A stretch of 64,000 nt of DNA from Yoonia ponticola. Its GTDB lineage: Bacteria > Pseudomonadota > Alphaproteobacteria > Rhodobacterales > Rhodobacteraceae. The stretch is taken from NCBI RefSeq assembly GCF_014199395.1, contig NZ_JACIJM010000007.1, positions 101,060-165,059 of the forward strand, written 5' to 3'. A program made the position numbers and the translations under genes. Below the pieces are notes generated by a model that was given only the letters and a program-made list of their open reading frames with translations, had not been told where the DNA came from and searched no databases. Positions 47,079 through 54,806 of the stretch are shown piece after piece (position 1 is the first letter of the stretch; each line of letters starts with the position of its first letter).

Positions 47079-48077
47079 CTAAGTGATCCGCGCGACCACA
47101 TAATCCGCCAGATCCAGCAGCATTTCACGAATATCGCTATCGGGCAGGACCGCCAGTGCAGCCTTAGCCTCGACAATATAATCCAACGCCGTTTGGCGTG
47201 TCGTATCCATCGCGCCGTGCTTGGCGAGCAATGCAACCGCGTGCTCCAGATCGCCGTCCTCTTGGCGTCCTTTCCCAATCGTCCGCGTCCAGAATTCACG
47301 TTCCGTCGCATCCGCCGCAGCAATCGCGCGGATCACAGGCAGCGTCAGCTTGCGTTCGCGGAAATCGTCACCGACATTTTTGCCAATAGCGCTCGTTCCA
47401 CCGTAATCCAGCAGATCGTCAACAATCTGAAATGCGATGCCGAGTGTATCGCCATAGTCGAACAGCGCCTTCACCGTCGCCTCGTCTTGGTCGGCAATAA
47501 CGCCGCCAACTTCCATCGCGGCAGAGAACAGCGCAGCCGTTTTTCCGCGTACAACCTTGAAATAAATATCTTCTGTCGTCGCCAGATCAGCAGCGGCGGT
47601 CAACTGTAACACTTCGCCTTCCGCAATCGTCGCAGAGGCGTTCGCCAGAATATCCAAAACCCGCATAGAGCCTGTCTCGACCATCAACTGGAACGACCGC
47701 GCGAACAGGTAATCACCGACCAGTACAGACGACGTATTATCCCACAGCAGGTTCGCCGTAGGCCGACCGCGACGCTGGTTACTTTCGTCAACCACATCAT
47801 CATGCAGCAGGGTCGCTGTGTGAATAAATTCGACCGTTGCGGCCAGATGCACGTGGTACGGCCCGTCGTAGCCACACATCCGCGCCGCCGCCAACGTCAG
47901 CATCGGGCGCAAGCGTTTCCCGCCTGCCTCAACCAAATGCGCGGTCACTTCGGGGATGCGCGGCGCGTGCTCGGATGCCATCCGCGTGCGGATCATCTCG
48001 TTCACAGCCGACAGGTCATCCGACAACGCCGCAGCCAAGCGTTCGTGGGGTTTGGTAGCGGCGACATCAAGGCTCAT
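47079..48077 (-). CDS. ispB: Polyprenyl diphosphate synthase (octaprenyl/decaprenyl type)
   Basis: This trans-prenyltransferase makes the long isoprenoid chain for the ubiquinone side chain. I start at the ATG at 48077 (MSLDVAATKPHERLAAALSD), giving 332 residues. Both aspartate-rich motifs are present: LLHDDVVDESNQRRGRPTAN (first, DDxxD type) and FQIVDDLLDYGGTSAIGKNV (second). The chain length cannot be read from the sequence; ubiquinone-10 is usual for this group, so a decaprenyl synthase is possible. It is convergent with ispE, linking precursor supply and product. Confidence 0.93.
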   Translation of the reverse strand: MSLDVAATKPHERLAAALSDDLSAVNEMIRTRMASEHAPRIPEVTAHLVEAGGKRLRPMLTLAAARMCGYDGPYHVHLAATVEFIHTATLLHDDVVDESNQRRGRPTANLLWDNTSSVLVGDYLFARSFQLMVETGSMRVLDILANASATIAEGEVLQLTAAADLATTEDIYFKVVRGKTAALFSAAMEVGGVIADQDEATVKALFDYGDTLGIAFQIVDDLLDYGGTSAIGKNVGDDFRERKLTLPVIRAIAAADATEREFWTRTIGKGRQEDGDLEHAVALLAKHGAMDTTRQTALDYIVEAKAALAVLPDSDIREMLLDLADYVVARIT

Positions 48078-48131
48078 CACGTATTCCGTCAGTTTGTGGA
48101 CAAAGACGATCATGCATCTTACGTCAGATCT

Positions 48132-48347
48132 ATGAAAGAGCTTTTGCGCACCAACGACCCGACAGTCATCGCCCTTGCTACGGCCCTTCTGGATAGCGAG
48201 GATATAACCGCATTCCAGTTCGACGTAAACATGAGCATCCTAGAAGGTAGCATAGGCATAATGCCGCGCCGCCTGATGGTCGCTGATCGCGATTTATTTA
48301 TGGCCCAAGCGATCATGCGCGATGCCGAGATTGATCTAGGCCAGTGA
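48132..48347 (+). CDS. DUF2007-family small protein
   Basis: This 71-residue protein matches the DUF2007 (putative signal-transducing) family by length and by its pattern: MKELLRTNDPTVIALATALL, then DSEDITAFQFDVNMSILEG and a C-terminal LMVADRDLFMAQAIMRDAEI. The ATG at 48132 gives this length and is coupled to the methyltransferase gene downstream by a 4-bp overlap. The role of DUF2007 is not established; small alpha-beta domains of this type may bind ligands. It is divergent from the polyprenyl diphosphate synthase gene. Confidence 0.85.
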   Translation: MKELLRTNDPTVIALATALLDSEDITAFQFDVNMSILEGSIGIMPRRLMVADRDLFMAQAIMRDAEIDLGQ

Positions 48348-49105
48348 TTGAAGACACGACATATGACGCGTTTCTTGGTGGAAAAGTCCATGCTTTGCAG
48401 CCCAAACGCGGGTTTCGGTCAGGGATTGACGCCGTGTTGCTTGCCGCATCAGTGCCCGCGAAATCCGGTGAAACGGTTCTGGAAATCGGGTGCGGCGTGG
48501 GCGTGGCATCCTTGTGCCTGAATGCGCGCGTCGCTGGATTGGCGATCACCGGCATCGAATTGCAAAGCGACTATGCAGGATTGGCAAAGCAGAACGCAGC
48601 AACAAACAACGCTGACTTCACAATATTTTGCGCGGACCTACGGGCCCTGCCCGCTGATCTACGTCAAAAACAGTTCACCCACGTCATGATGAATCCGCCT
48701 TATTTTGACCGCACGCAGGGTCATGCGGCTACGGATACTGGGCGTGATGTGGCGCTTGCGGGCGACACGCCTTTGGCAGATTGGCTCGATATCGGGATCA
48801 GACGGTTGGCCCCCAAAGGCACACTGACGATTATTCAACATATCACCCGTCTACCCGAAGTCTTATCGGCGGTTTCAGGGCGACTGGGATCGATCCACCT
48901 GCGTCCTATTGCCGCCCATTCCAGCGCCGCACCGGGTCTGTTTTTACTCCAAGCGAAACATAGCGGACGCGGACCATTTGAATTAATGCTGCCGCTTGTG
49001 ATGCACGGAAGCCAAGCAAAACAAGGGGATATCGAAAGCTACACCCCGCAAGTCAAAGCGATTTTGCGCGACGGCGCATCTTTCTCCATTCGCGACCCTG
49101 CCTGA
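48344..49105 (+). CDS. tRNA1(Val) adenine-N6 methyltransferase-like protein
   Basis: This 253-residue SAM-dependent methyltransferase is of the TrmN6/YfiC type, which methylates N6 of A37 in tRNA1(Val). It has an N-terminal GGKVHALQPKRGFRSGIDAV block that is a family signature and the SAM motif I VLEIGCGVGVASLCLNA. The catalytic motif IV is MMNPPYFDR (NPPY), which marks an N6-adenine or N5-glutamine methyltransferase. The substrate call follows from family similarity, not from residues specific to this enzyme. It overlaps the DUF2007 gene (GTGA). Confidence 0.85.
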   Translation: MIEDTTYDAFLGGKVHALQPKRGFRSGIDAVLLAASVPAKSGETVLEIGCGVGVASLCLNARVAGLAITGIELQSDYAGLAKQNAATNNADFTIFCADLRALPADLRQKQFTHVMMNPPYFDRTQGHAATDTGRDVALAGDTPLADWLDIGIRRLAPKGTLTIIQHITRLPEVLSAVSGRLGSIHLRPIAAHSSAAPGLFLLQAKHSGRGPFELMLPLVMHGSQAKQGDIESYTPQVKAILRDGASFSIRDPA

Positions 49106-49225
49106 TTAACCTTTCAGCAACCTTTTGGCAGCAAGCTGCTCATATATCGCTTTGCTGCTCTGCGGCGTGACAGGTGGTCAAATCTGTGGTGCAGTGACGG
49201 TGTACACACTTATAGGAGGATCGAA

Positions 49226-49393
49226 ATGAGCTTAAGTTCGCACTTGCAGGAACTGAAAAAGAAGCACCAACACCTCTCGGACGATGTCGAGGTCATGCAG
49301 CGTAGCGCCGGAACGGACGACCTTGAAATCGCGCGCCTCAAGAAGAAAAAACTCCACCTAAAAGAAGAAATTTCACGGCTTAGCGCCGGTTAG
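49226..49393 (+). CDS. YdcH/DUF465-family small protein
   Basis: This 55-residue protein starts at the ATG at 49226, with AGGAGGA 7 bp upstream. The sequence is highly charged and helical: HLQELKKKHQHLSDDVEVMQ in the N-terminal helix and LEIARLKKKKLHLKEEISRL in the C-terminal helix, giving the helical hairpin of DUF465. The family is widespread and has no known function. It has its own upstream region of about 120 bp and a hairpin that may terminate it downstream. Confidence 0.9.
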   Translation: MSLSSHLQELKKKHQHLSDDVEVMQRSAGTDDLEIARLKKKKLHLKEEISRLSAG

Positions 49394-49405
49394 TCTTTGA
49401 TCCTT

Positions 49406-49434
49406 TTGGGTTGGCGTAGAATGCGCCAGCCCAA
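49406..49434. terminator. Hairpin between the DUF465 gene and the convergent LysR gene
   Basis: TTGGGTTGGCG (49406-49416) pairs with CGCCAGCCCAA (49424-49434), with one G-T pair and a 7-nt loop, between the convergent DUF465 gene and the LysR gene. It is not followed by a strong U-run on either strand, so terminator activity is likely but not certain. Confidence 0.5.
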
Positions 49435-49435
49435 T

Positions 49436-50374
49436 CTACGATTTGCGCGGCAGTGGAAAGACCCTGCTTTCGGTCAAAACCTCAATCGCCGCAACCTCTT
49501 CACGCACCCATGCCATTAGACGCGCGACTTGCGGTCTGTGTTCGGCGCCTTTTGCGCAGACAATCCGATAATATGCATTACTCCAGATACTTAGCTCTAG
49601 CGGCATCACCAATTGCCCAAGGCTCAGATGTCGTTCAGCCATAGAGATTCGGCCCAAAACCACCCCAGCCCCGGACAATGCAGCATTCACCGCATGGTCA
49701 CTTTGACTGAAATGCGTGCCGGCTGTAGTGGGCGGCTTTAACCCTGCAGCACGGAACCACGCATCCCAATCCGCAGGGGGCGTCAGAAATGTCAGGTCTT
49801 CTTGATGCAGCAGCGGTAAGTTTAACAAATCGCTTGGTTTTTTGATCTTTTCCGCCAAGCTAGGTGCGACCATCGGGCAGAGCCATTCTTTGAAAATCGG
49901 CTCGCTATATAACCCCTCGTCCGCTTGCTGGCTGAACCTGATCGCGACGTCCACTTCGTCGCGTGTGAAATCCATTAATCTGAGGTTGGCAGAGAACCGC
50001 AGATCGATGTCTGGATTCGCTTGAACGAACTGAAACAGCCGCGGTGCGAGCCATTTCGATGTAAAGCTCGGCCCAGATGTCACAGTTAAGGTTCTGTTAT
50101 CATGTAGGCGTTTTGCCGCTGACCACGCTTTGGTCAATACTTCGAACCCTTCAGCAGCACCGGGCGCAAGAACTCGGCCAGATTCGGTCAGCTCGACTGC
50201 GCGGTTCAATCTGCGGAACAATGGATGGCCCAAATGTTCCTCTAATGACTTGATTTGAAATGATAAAGCGGCTGGGGTTACGTTAAGTTCACTTGCTGCG
50301 CGTGCAAATGACATATGCCGCGCTGCGGCATCAAAAGCGCGAAATGCGGTGAGTGGAGGAAGGCGTTCTGACAT
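49436..50374 (-). CDS. LysR-family regulator (GcvA-like)
   Basis: This 312-residue LysR-type regulator is of the GcvA-like subgroup. The N-terminus reads LPPLTAFRAFDAAARHMSFA, followed by the recognition helix RAASELNVTPAALSFQIKSL and the wing EEHLGHPLFRRLNRAVELT. The effector-binding domain spans about residues 90-300 with FTSKWLAPRLFQFVQANPDI. It is divergent from the 48-residue protein gene at 50487 across 112 bp, an arrangement that often marks autoregulation and control of the neighbour. Confidence 0.92.
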   Translation of the reverse strand: MSERLPPLTAFRAFDAAARHMSFARAASELNVTPAALSFQIKSLEEHLGHPLFRRLNRAVELTESGRVLAPGAAEGFEVLTKAWSAAKRLHDNRTLTVTSGPSFTSKWLAPRLFQFVQANPDIDLRFSANLRLMDFTRDEVDVAIRFSQQADEGLYSEPIFKEWLCPMVAPSLAEKIKKPSDLLNLPLLHQEDLTFLTPPADWDAWFRAAGLKPPTTAGTHFSQSDHAVNAALSGAGVVLGRISMAERHLSLGQLVMPLELSIWSNAYYRIVCAKGAEHRPQVARLMAWVREEVAAIEVLTESRVFPLPRKS

Positions 50375-50486
50375 GTCACATCAATATATCTTAACTGAAG
50401 CTATGAAAAGTCTCGTTTGTCACTTTCCCCAAAACACCCCAAATAAGAGACAGACCAAATGAACTCGTTTCATCAGGAGACACGAA

Positions 50487-50633
50487 ATGCACTCGATCAC
50501 AACGAACGAAGAAACCCGCCTTATCATCGAACGCGCACACGCTGAGCGCGCAGAGATGGTCGCAGCATTCTTCCAGAAACTGTTTTCTCGCAAGCCAAGC
50601 GCTGCGCACACAACTGCTGAACAACCGGCCTAA
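50487..50633 (+). CDS. Small helical protein, divergent from LysR (RSP_7527-like)
   Basis: This 48-residue protein starts at the ATG at 50487 with CAGGAGA 8-10 bp upstream. It has an amphipathic helix, EETRLIIERAHAERAEMVAA, followed by FFQKLFSRKPS, and a short tail. This pattern recalls very small roseobacter proteins named RSP_7527 family, which I recall as often lying beside LysR genes; I could not check this. The basic, aromatic C-terminal half could bind a membrane or a nucleic acid. Function unknown. No stop codon or start problem is seen. Confidence 0.75.
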   Translation: MHSITTNEETRLIIERAHAERAEMVAAFFQKLFSRKPSAAHTTAEQPA

Positions 50634-50722
50634 AGCCGAGTCACTACCCGTGCACAATGCGTGCACAACGCGTATGACAAAATTCTTGATCCACGATCCT
50701 CCTCCCAGTCGATCGGATCATG

Positions 50723-50756
50723 AAAAAAGGGCCGGTCTTTACGACCGGCCCTTTCT
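50723..50756 (-). terminator. Strong intrinsic terminator for phbB
   Basis: AAAGGGCCGGTC (50726-50737) pairs perfectly with GACCGGCCCTTT (50743-50754), loop TTTAC. Read on the minus strand it ends with TTTTTT (complement of 50723-50728), so it terminates the leftward phbB gene, which ends at 50778. It may work in both directions. Confidence 0.92.
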
Positions 50757-50777
50757 GATTCTAGCCTAGAATACGTC

Positions 50778-51500
50778 TTACAACATGTACTGGCCGCCGT
50801 TTGCAGAGATTGTGGAACCGGTGATAAAGCCCGCGTCGTCGGACGCTAGGAACACGACGGTACGCGCGATTTCGGCTGCTTCGCCAAGACGGCCCACGGG
50901 AATGCCCGCTACGATCTGGTCCATCACTTTTTCAGGGATCGTCGCCATCATTTCGGTGTTGATATAGCCGGGTGCGACCACGTTCACGGTGATGCCAGCG
51001 CGCGCGCCTTCTTGCGCCAGCGCTTTGGTAAAGCCGATGTCGCCCGCTTTTGCGGCCGCATAGTTCACCTGAGCGAATTGGCCTTTTTGGCCGTTGATCG
51101 ACGAAATCGTGACGATGCGACCGAATTTGCGTTCGCGCATTCCGGGCCATATCGGGTGGGTCATGTTGAAGACGCCGGACAAGTTCGTGTCCATGACCTC
51201 TTTCCACTGCGTCGGCGACATTTTGTGGAATGGCGCGTCGCGGGTGATGCCTGCGTTGTTCACCAGCACTTCGACCGGACCCAGATCGGCCTCAACCTTA
51301 GCGATACCAGCGGCGCAATCCTCGTAGCTGCCGACGTCCCATTTATAGGTTTTGATGCCAGTCTCAGCTGTAAAAGCAGCGGCTTTTTCGTCGTTACCTG
51401 CATAGGTCGCAGCGACAGTATAACCTGCGTCTTTCAACGCCGTCGAAATGGCAGCGCCAATACCGCGGGATCCGCCGGTAACAAGTGCAACACGGGACAT
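50778..51500 (-). CDS. phbB: Acetoacetyl-CoA reductase
   Basis: PhbB reduces acetoacetyl-CoA to (R)-3-hydroxybutyryl-CoA with NADPH, the second step of polyhydroxybutyrate synthesis. The ATG at 51500 has GGAGGAGA upstream. The 240-residue SDR protein shows the cofactor motif VTGGSRGIGAAI, NNAG in the fourth strand (LVNNAGITRDAPFHKM), the SSINGQKGQFAQVNYAAAKAG active site with catalytic Ser, Tyr and Lys, and the C-terminal SANGGQYML typical of PhbB. It is downstream of phbA with a 112-bp gap that holds two palindromes; a strong terminator follows. Confidence 0.95.
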   Translation of the reverse strand: MSRVALVTGGSRGIGAAISTALKDAGYTVAATYAGNDEKAAAFTAETGIKTYKWDVGSYEDCAAGIAKVEADLGPVEVLVNNAGITRDAPFHKMSPTQWKEVMDTNLSGVFNMTHPIWPGMRERKFGRIVTISSINGQKGQFAQVNYAAAKAGDIGFTKALAQEGARAGITVNVVAPGYINTEMMATIPEKVMDQIVAGIPVGRLGEAAEIARTVVFLASDDAGFITGSTISANGGQYML

Positions 51501-51523
51501 GATATTCTCCTCCAAAAATAGTC

Positions 51524-51540
51524 AAGTAAGCAAATTACTT
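51524..51540. promoter_or_regulatory. Palindrome AAGTAA-GCAAA-TTACTT upstream of phbB
   Basis: This perfect 6-bp inverted repeat with a 5-bp spacer lies 24-40 bp before the phbB ATG and would overlap or flank the promoter/transcription start. I do not recognise the motif; it is distinct from the CGCAA...TTGCG element just upstream of it. Confidence 0.4.
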
Positions 51541-51555
51541 ATACAGGGAACCATA

Positions 51556-51570
51556 CGCAATTATATTGCG
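51556..51570. promoter_or_regulatory. Palindromic operator-like site CGCAATTATATTGCG
   Basis: A perfect inverted repeat (CGCAAT-TAT-ATTGCG) lies 56-70 bp before the phbB ATG. It matches the element upstream of ETF:ubiquinone oxidoreductase (42598-42612) at 13 of 15 bases. A TTGCGCAA palindrome overlaps its right end (51566-51573). On the minus strand its centre also gives TATAAT, a possible -10 element, without a clear -35. Confidence 0.6.
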
Positions 51571-51577
51571 CAAGCAG

Positions 51578-51604
51578 AAAGGGGCAGCTTTGCGCTACCC
51601 CTTT
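51578..51604 (-). terminator. Possible weak terminator after phbA
   Basis: AAAGGGG (51578-51584) pairs with CCCCTTT (51598-51604), extended by AGC/GCT across a mismatch. It lies 8 bp after the phbA stop on the minus strand but lacks a good U-run, so partial termination or attenuation between phbA and phbB is possible. Confidence 0.45.
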
Positions 51605-51612
51605 CGATTTAG

Positions 51613-52788
51613 TTAATCGCGCTCAATGCACAGGGCCACGCCCATGCCTCCGCCGATGCACAGCGTTGCGATACCTTTTTTCGCGTCGCGGCGCTGCATT
51701 TCGAACAACAGCGTGTTCAGAACACGGCAGCCGGACGCACCAATCGGGTGACCGATCGCGATTGCGCCGCCGTTAACGTTAACGATTGCCGGATCCCAGC
51801 CCATTTCCTTGTTCACGGCACAGGCTTGCGCGGCGAAGGCTTCGTTTGCTTCAACAAGGTCAAGATCATCGACAGACCAGCCCGCTTTTTCCAACGCTTT
51901 GCGCGACGCCATGACCGGGCCCACGCCCATGATGGATGGATCGAGGCCGGCAGTCGCGTAGGACGCGATACGGCCGAGCGGCGTGATACCGCGTTTTGCA
52001 GCGTCATCGACGGACATCAACAATGTGGCTGCAGCACCGTCGTTCAAACCGGATGCGTTAGCGGCTGTGACAGAGCCGTCTTTTGCAAACGCCGGGCGCA
52101 TTTTTGCCATCGTTTCAAGGTTCGCGCCGTGACGGATGTATTCGTCCTGATCGACGACGATATCGCCCTTGCGAGTTTTCACGGTGAAGGCCGCGATTTC
52201 GTCTGCGAATTTGCCAGCCTTCTGTGCTGCTTCAGCTTTGTTCTGCGACGCGACTGCAAATTCGTCCTGCATTTCGCGGGAAATTTCCCACTGATTTGCA
52301 ACGTTTTCAGCAGTTTGACCCATGTGGTAGCCGTTGAACGCATCCCACAACCCGTCACGAATCATGGTGTCGATGTAGCTGACGTCACCCATTTTGTGGC
52401 CTGCCCGCAGGTGCGCCGCATGTGGTGACAACGTCATGTTTTCTTGACCACCGGCGGCGACGATATTCGCGTCACCTAGCTGGATGTGCTGTGCGCCGAG
52501 CGCCACGGCACGCAGACCGGAACCACACACTTGGTTAATACCCCACGCTGCGGATTCAATCGGAAGACCTGCGTTGATGTGCGCCTGACGTGCTGGGTTT
52601 TGGCCCTGAGCGGCGGTCAAAACTTGACCAAGAATGGTTTCGGACACTTCTGCTTTGTCGATTCCGGCGCGTTCAACAACGGCTTCGAGAATGGCAGCGC
52701 CCAGATCGTGGGCGGGCGTATTGGCGAATGCGCCTCCGAAACTGCCCACAGCAGTCCGGGCGGCAGAAGCGATAACGACGTTAGTCAT
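51613..52788 (-). CDS. phbA: Acetyl-CoA acetyltransferase (beta-ketothiolase)
   Basis: PhbA condenses two acetyl-CoA to acetoacetyl-CoA, the first step of polyhydroxybutyrate synthesis; the same enzyme class can also run the reverse reaction. I start at the ATG at 52788 (MTNVVIASAARTAVGSFGGA), giving 391 residues. The acyl-enzyme cysteine lies in NQVCGSGLRAVALGAQ, the catalytic His in GGAIAIGHPIGASGCR and the second Cys in LCIGGGMGVALCIE. The PHB synthase gene is not in the window. A hairpin follows before phbB. Confidence 0.95.
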   Translation of the reverse strand: MTNVVIASAARTAVGSFGGAFANTPAHDLGAAILEAVVERAGIDKAEVSETILGQVLTAAQGQNPARQAHINAGLPIESAAWGINQVCGSGLRAVALGAQHIQLGDANIVAAGGQENMTLSPHAAHLRAGHKMGDVSYIDTMIRDGLWDAFNGYHMGQTAENVANQWEISREMQDEFAVASQNKAEAAQKAGKFADEIAAFTVKTRKGDIVVDQDEYIRHGANLETMAKMRPAFAKDGSVTAANASGLNDGAAATLLMSVDDAAKRGITPLGRIASYATAGLDPSIMGVGPVMASRKALEKAGWSVDDLDLVEANEAFAAQACAVNKEMGWDPAIVNVNGGAIAIGHPIGASGCRVLNTLLFEMQRRDAKKGIATLCIGGGMGVALCIERD

Positions 52789-52938
52789 GTTGAGTCCTCT
52801 CAGGTTATTCTTTGACCAGATTGGAGCACAACAGGCGCATATGTACAGGCCCCAACCTGCAAGTTGAGCCAACTTTATGGATTTGTTTACGTTAGGGCAA
52901 TGTGGATTTGGGTTGGTGGGCCGCGTGCGGATGACGGC

Positions 52939-53736
52939 CTAGATGCTAAACTTGGGCACACCGTAAAGGTATCCTTGCAGGCAATCTGCCCCAAGTTTTG
53001 TCATAAAATCAGCCTCTTTTGCCGTCTCAACCCCATCTGCGACAACAAACATTTCAAATTGATGGGCGACCATGATGAGCGCCTCTGCGAGCACCTGATT
53101 GTCAGGGTCGTCGTGGATTCCACGCACAAAGCTTTTGTCGATTTTGACCAGATCGAAGAAGAATTCTTTGAGGTGACGAAAGGCGGTCATGCCTGCGCCA
53201 AAGCCGTCGAGCGCGAATGCGACCCCCTTTGGCTGCATTTCAACCATGAAGCGAATCATAACCTCGTGCAGTTCCATCGCAGAGGTTTCCGAGACTTCAA
53301 ATATCAAGCGATCCCCGACGTTATCTTTGGTCGCCAAGCCGCGCGCCAAGGTGTCGCGCCATTTCCCATCGGCCAGTGACCGCGCCGAGACGTTGATGGA
53401 AATGCGCAGATCAGGCCGTCGCGCCAATAGGATGAACGCGTGTTCCAACGTTGTGCAATCGACCTCGCGGCCGAGATCATTTTCGCCGATGACAGACATA
53501 AAATGGGCGGCGGGAATAACACGACCAGCCTCATCAAGTACACGCACCAATCCTTCGTAGAAGGCGACACCGGGTTTGTCGCCCGCCAGCATGATTGGTT
53601 GGTACGCCATCTTTGTGCGCCCCGCCGCAAGCGCATCACGCACGAGCGTCAGGACATCGCTATCGCGACTCGCCATCGCCGCCTGAAACGGGTCGAGGGG
53701 ACGGTCATCATTAGAGGCATTGGGCGTAGCGTGCAT
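52939..53736 (-). CDS. Degenerate EAL-domain protein
   Basis: EAL domains degrade or bind cyclic di-GMP. I start this protein at the ATG at 53736 (265 residues); a GTG at 53763 would add nine residues. The EAL signature is EGL (YEGLVRVL) instead of EAL, and the DDFG loop reads D-G-F-G in FALDGFGAG, so the second metal-loop Asp is replaced by Gly. The Asn of SINVSAR, Glu of FEVSETS, Lys of LVKIDKSF, Glu of VADGVETA and Gln of DCLQGYLYG are kept. Activity is uncertain: it may be a weak phosphodiesterase or a receptor. No GGDEF or sensor domain is fused. Confidence 0.87.
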   Translation of the reverse strand: MHATPNASNDDRPLDPFQAAMASRDSDVLTLVRDALAAGRTKMAYQPIMLAGDKPGVAFYEGLVRVLDEAGRVIPAAHFMSVIGENDLGREVDCTTLEHAFILLARRPDLRISINVSARSLADGKWRDTLARGLATKDNVGDRLIFEVSETSAMELHEVMIRFMVEMQPKGVAFALDGFGAGMTAFRHLKEFFFDLVKIDKSFVRGIHDDPDNQVLAEALIMVAHQFEMFVVADGVETAKEADFMTKLGADCLQGYLYGVPKFSI

Positions 53737-53810
53737 ATTGGCATCTCGTGTAGGATGCGTCACTCTGCACCGTAACCGCCTAATATCACGTTAATAACAG
53801 GACAGTGTTT

Positions 53811-54365
53811 ATGGTCGAAAGATGCCGATGGGCGGGCGATGATCCGATCTATCAAGCCTATCACGACACCGAATGGGGCGTGCCTGAATATGACAGCAGA
53901 GCGTTGTGGGAAAAGTTAATACTGGACGGTTTTCAGGCCGGATTGTCGTGGATTACGATCCTCAAGAAACGCGATAATTTTCGGGCTGCCTTTGCGGGAT
54001 TTGATCCAAATGTGATTGCTGAATGGGGCGATGAAGACGTCGAACGCTTGCTCGGTGATGCGGGGATAATCCGGCATCGTGGTAAGATTTCTGCGACGAT
54101 TACAAATGCCCGTGCGTGGCAAAAAATTGAGGCTGAGCAAGGCTTTGACACGTTTCTGTGGGACTATGTTGGCGGGACACCTTTGATTAACCATTGGGAA
54201 ACACAGGCGGATGTGCCGACACAAACGCCACTGTCAGTGCAGGTATCGAAGGACTTGAAGAAAGCAGGGTTCAAGTTCTGCGGTCCGACGATCATTTATG
54301 CATTCATGGAAGCTTGCGGCTTGGTTAACGATCACATCGTTACTTGCCACCGTCACGGACGTTAG
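53811..54365 (+). CDS. tag: DNA-3-methyladenine glycosylase I
   Basis: Tag removes 3-methyladenine from alkylated DNA. The 184-residue protein starts at the ATG at 53811 (MVERCRWAGDDPIYQAYHDT), has the family block GFQAGLSWITILKKRDNFRA and ends with the zinc ligands in NDHIVTCHRH. The N-terminal Cys and His (RCRW and YHDTEW) supply the other zinc ligands of this family. An upstream GTG at 53805 is possible. Its stop overlaps the convergent moaE stop by 4 bp. The upstream 74 bp are shared with the divergent EAL gene. Confidence 0.94.
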   Translation: MVERCRWAGDDPIYQAYHDTEWGVPEYDSRALWEKLILDGFQAGLSWITILKKRDNFRAAFAGFDPNVIAEWGDEDVERLLGDAGIIRHRGKISATITNARAWQKIEAEQGFDTFLWDYVGGTPLINHWETQADVPTQTPLSVQVSKDLKKAGFKFCGPTIIYAFMEACGLVNDHIVTCHRHGR

Positions 54366-54805
54366 GACCAGCGGTTTAGCGCCTCTTCGTCGTCGTCTTT
54401 GGCTGCGACCCACGATGCCCCGTCACCCGTTGTTTCTTTTTTCCAAAAAGGTGCGCGGGATTTTAGATAATCCATCAGGAAATCGGCAGCAGCAAAAGCA
54501 TCTGCGCGGTGCTTTGATGCCGTCGCCACCATCATAATCGGGTCGGTTGCATGCAACGTGCCGTAGCGGTGGATCACCAGAACATCGGCAAGCGACCAGC
54601 GGTTTTGCGCATCGGCAGCAATGGCTTCAATCGCTTTGGCGGTCATGCCGGGGTAGTGTTCGATTTCCATCCCCTGAAGGCCGCCCGCCACGTCGCGCAC
54701 AAGGCCCGTAAAGGTGACAATCGCGCCGACAGACGGTTGGTTTTTGGCAAAACTGTTCAGTTCGGCGCCAGCATCAAAGAGATTTTCCTGCACCCGGACG
54801 ATCAT
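54362..54805 (-). CDS. moaE: Molybdopterin synthase, catalytic subunit
   Basis: MoaE, with the sulfur carrier MoaD, converts precursor Z to molybdopterin in molybdenum-cofactor synthesis. The 147-residue protein has GAIVTFTGLVRD near the N-terminus and MEIEHYPGMTAKAIEAIAAD. Next come LVIHRYGTLHATDPIMMVAT and RADAFAAADFLMDYLKSRAPFW. The last of these includes the catalytic Lys of the K-x-x-x-P-x-W-K region (FWKKET). It lies 1 bp after moaD, in the order uvrC-pgsA-moaD-moaE. It is convergent with tag. Confidence 0.94.
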   Translation of the reverse strand: MIVRVQENLFDAGAELNSFAKNQPSVGAIVTFTGLVRDVAGGLQGMEIEHYPGMTAKAIEAIAADAQNRWSLADVLVIHRYGTLHATDPIMMVATASKHRADAFAAADFLMDYLKSRAPFWKKETTGDGASWVAAKDDDEEALNRWS

Positions 54806-54806
54806 C

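Noticed and set aside
47059..47080. AGCGCAG/CTGCGCT hairpin at the end of the polyprenyl synthase gene as a terminator
   Set aside because: The stem is only 7 bp, overlaps the stop codon and is not followed by a U-run on either strand.
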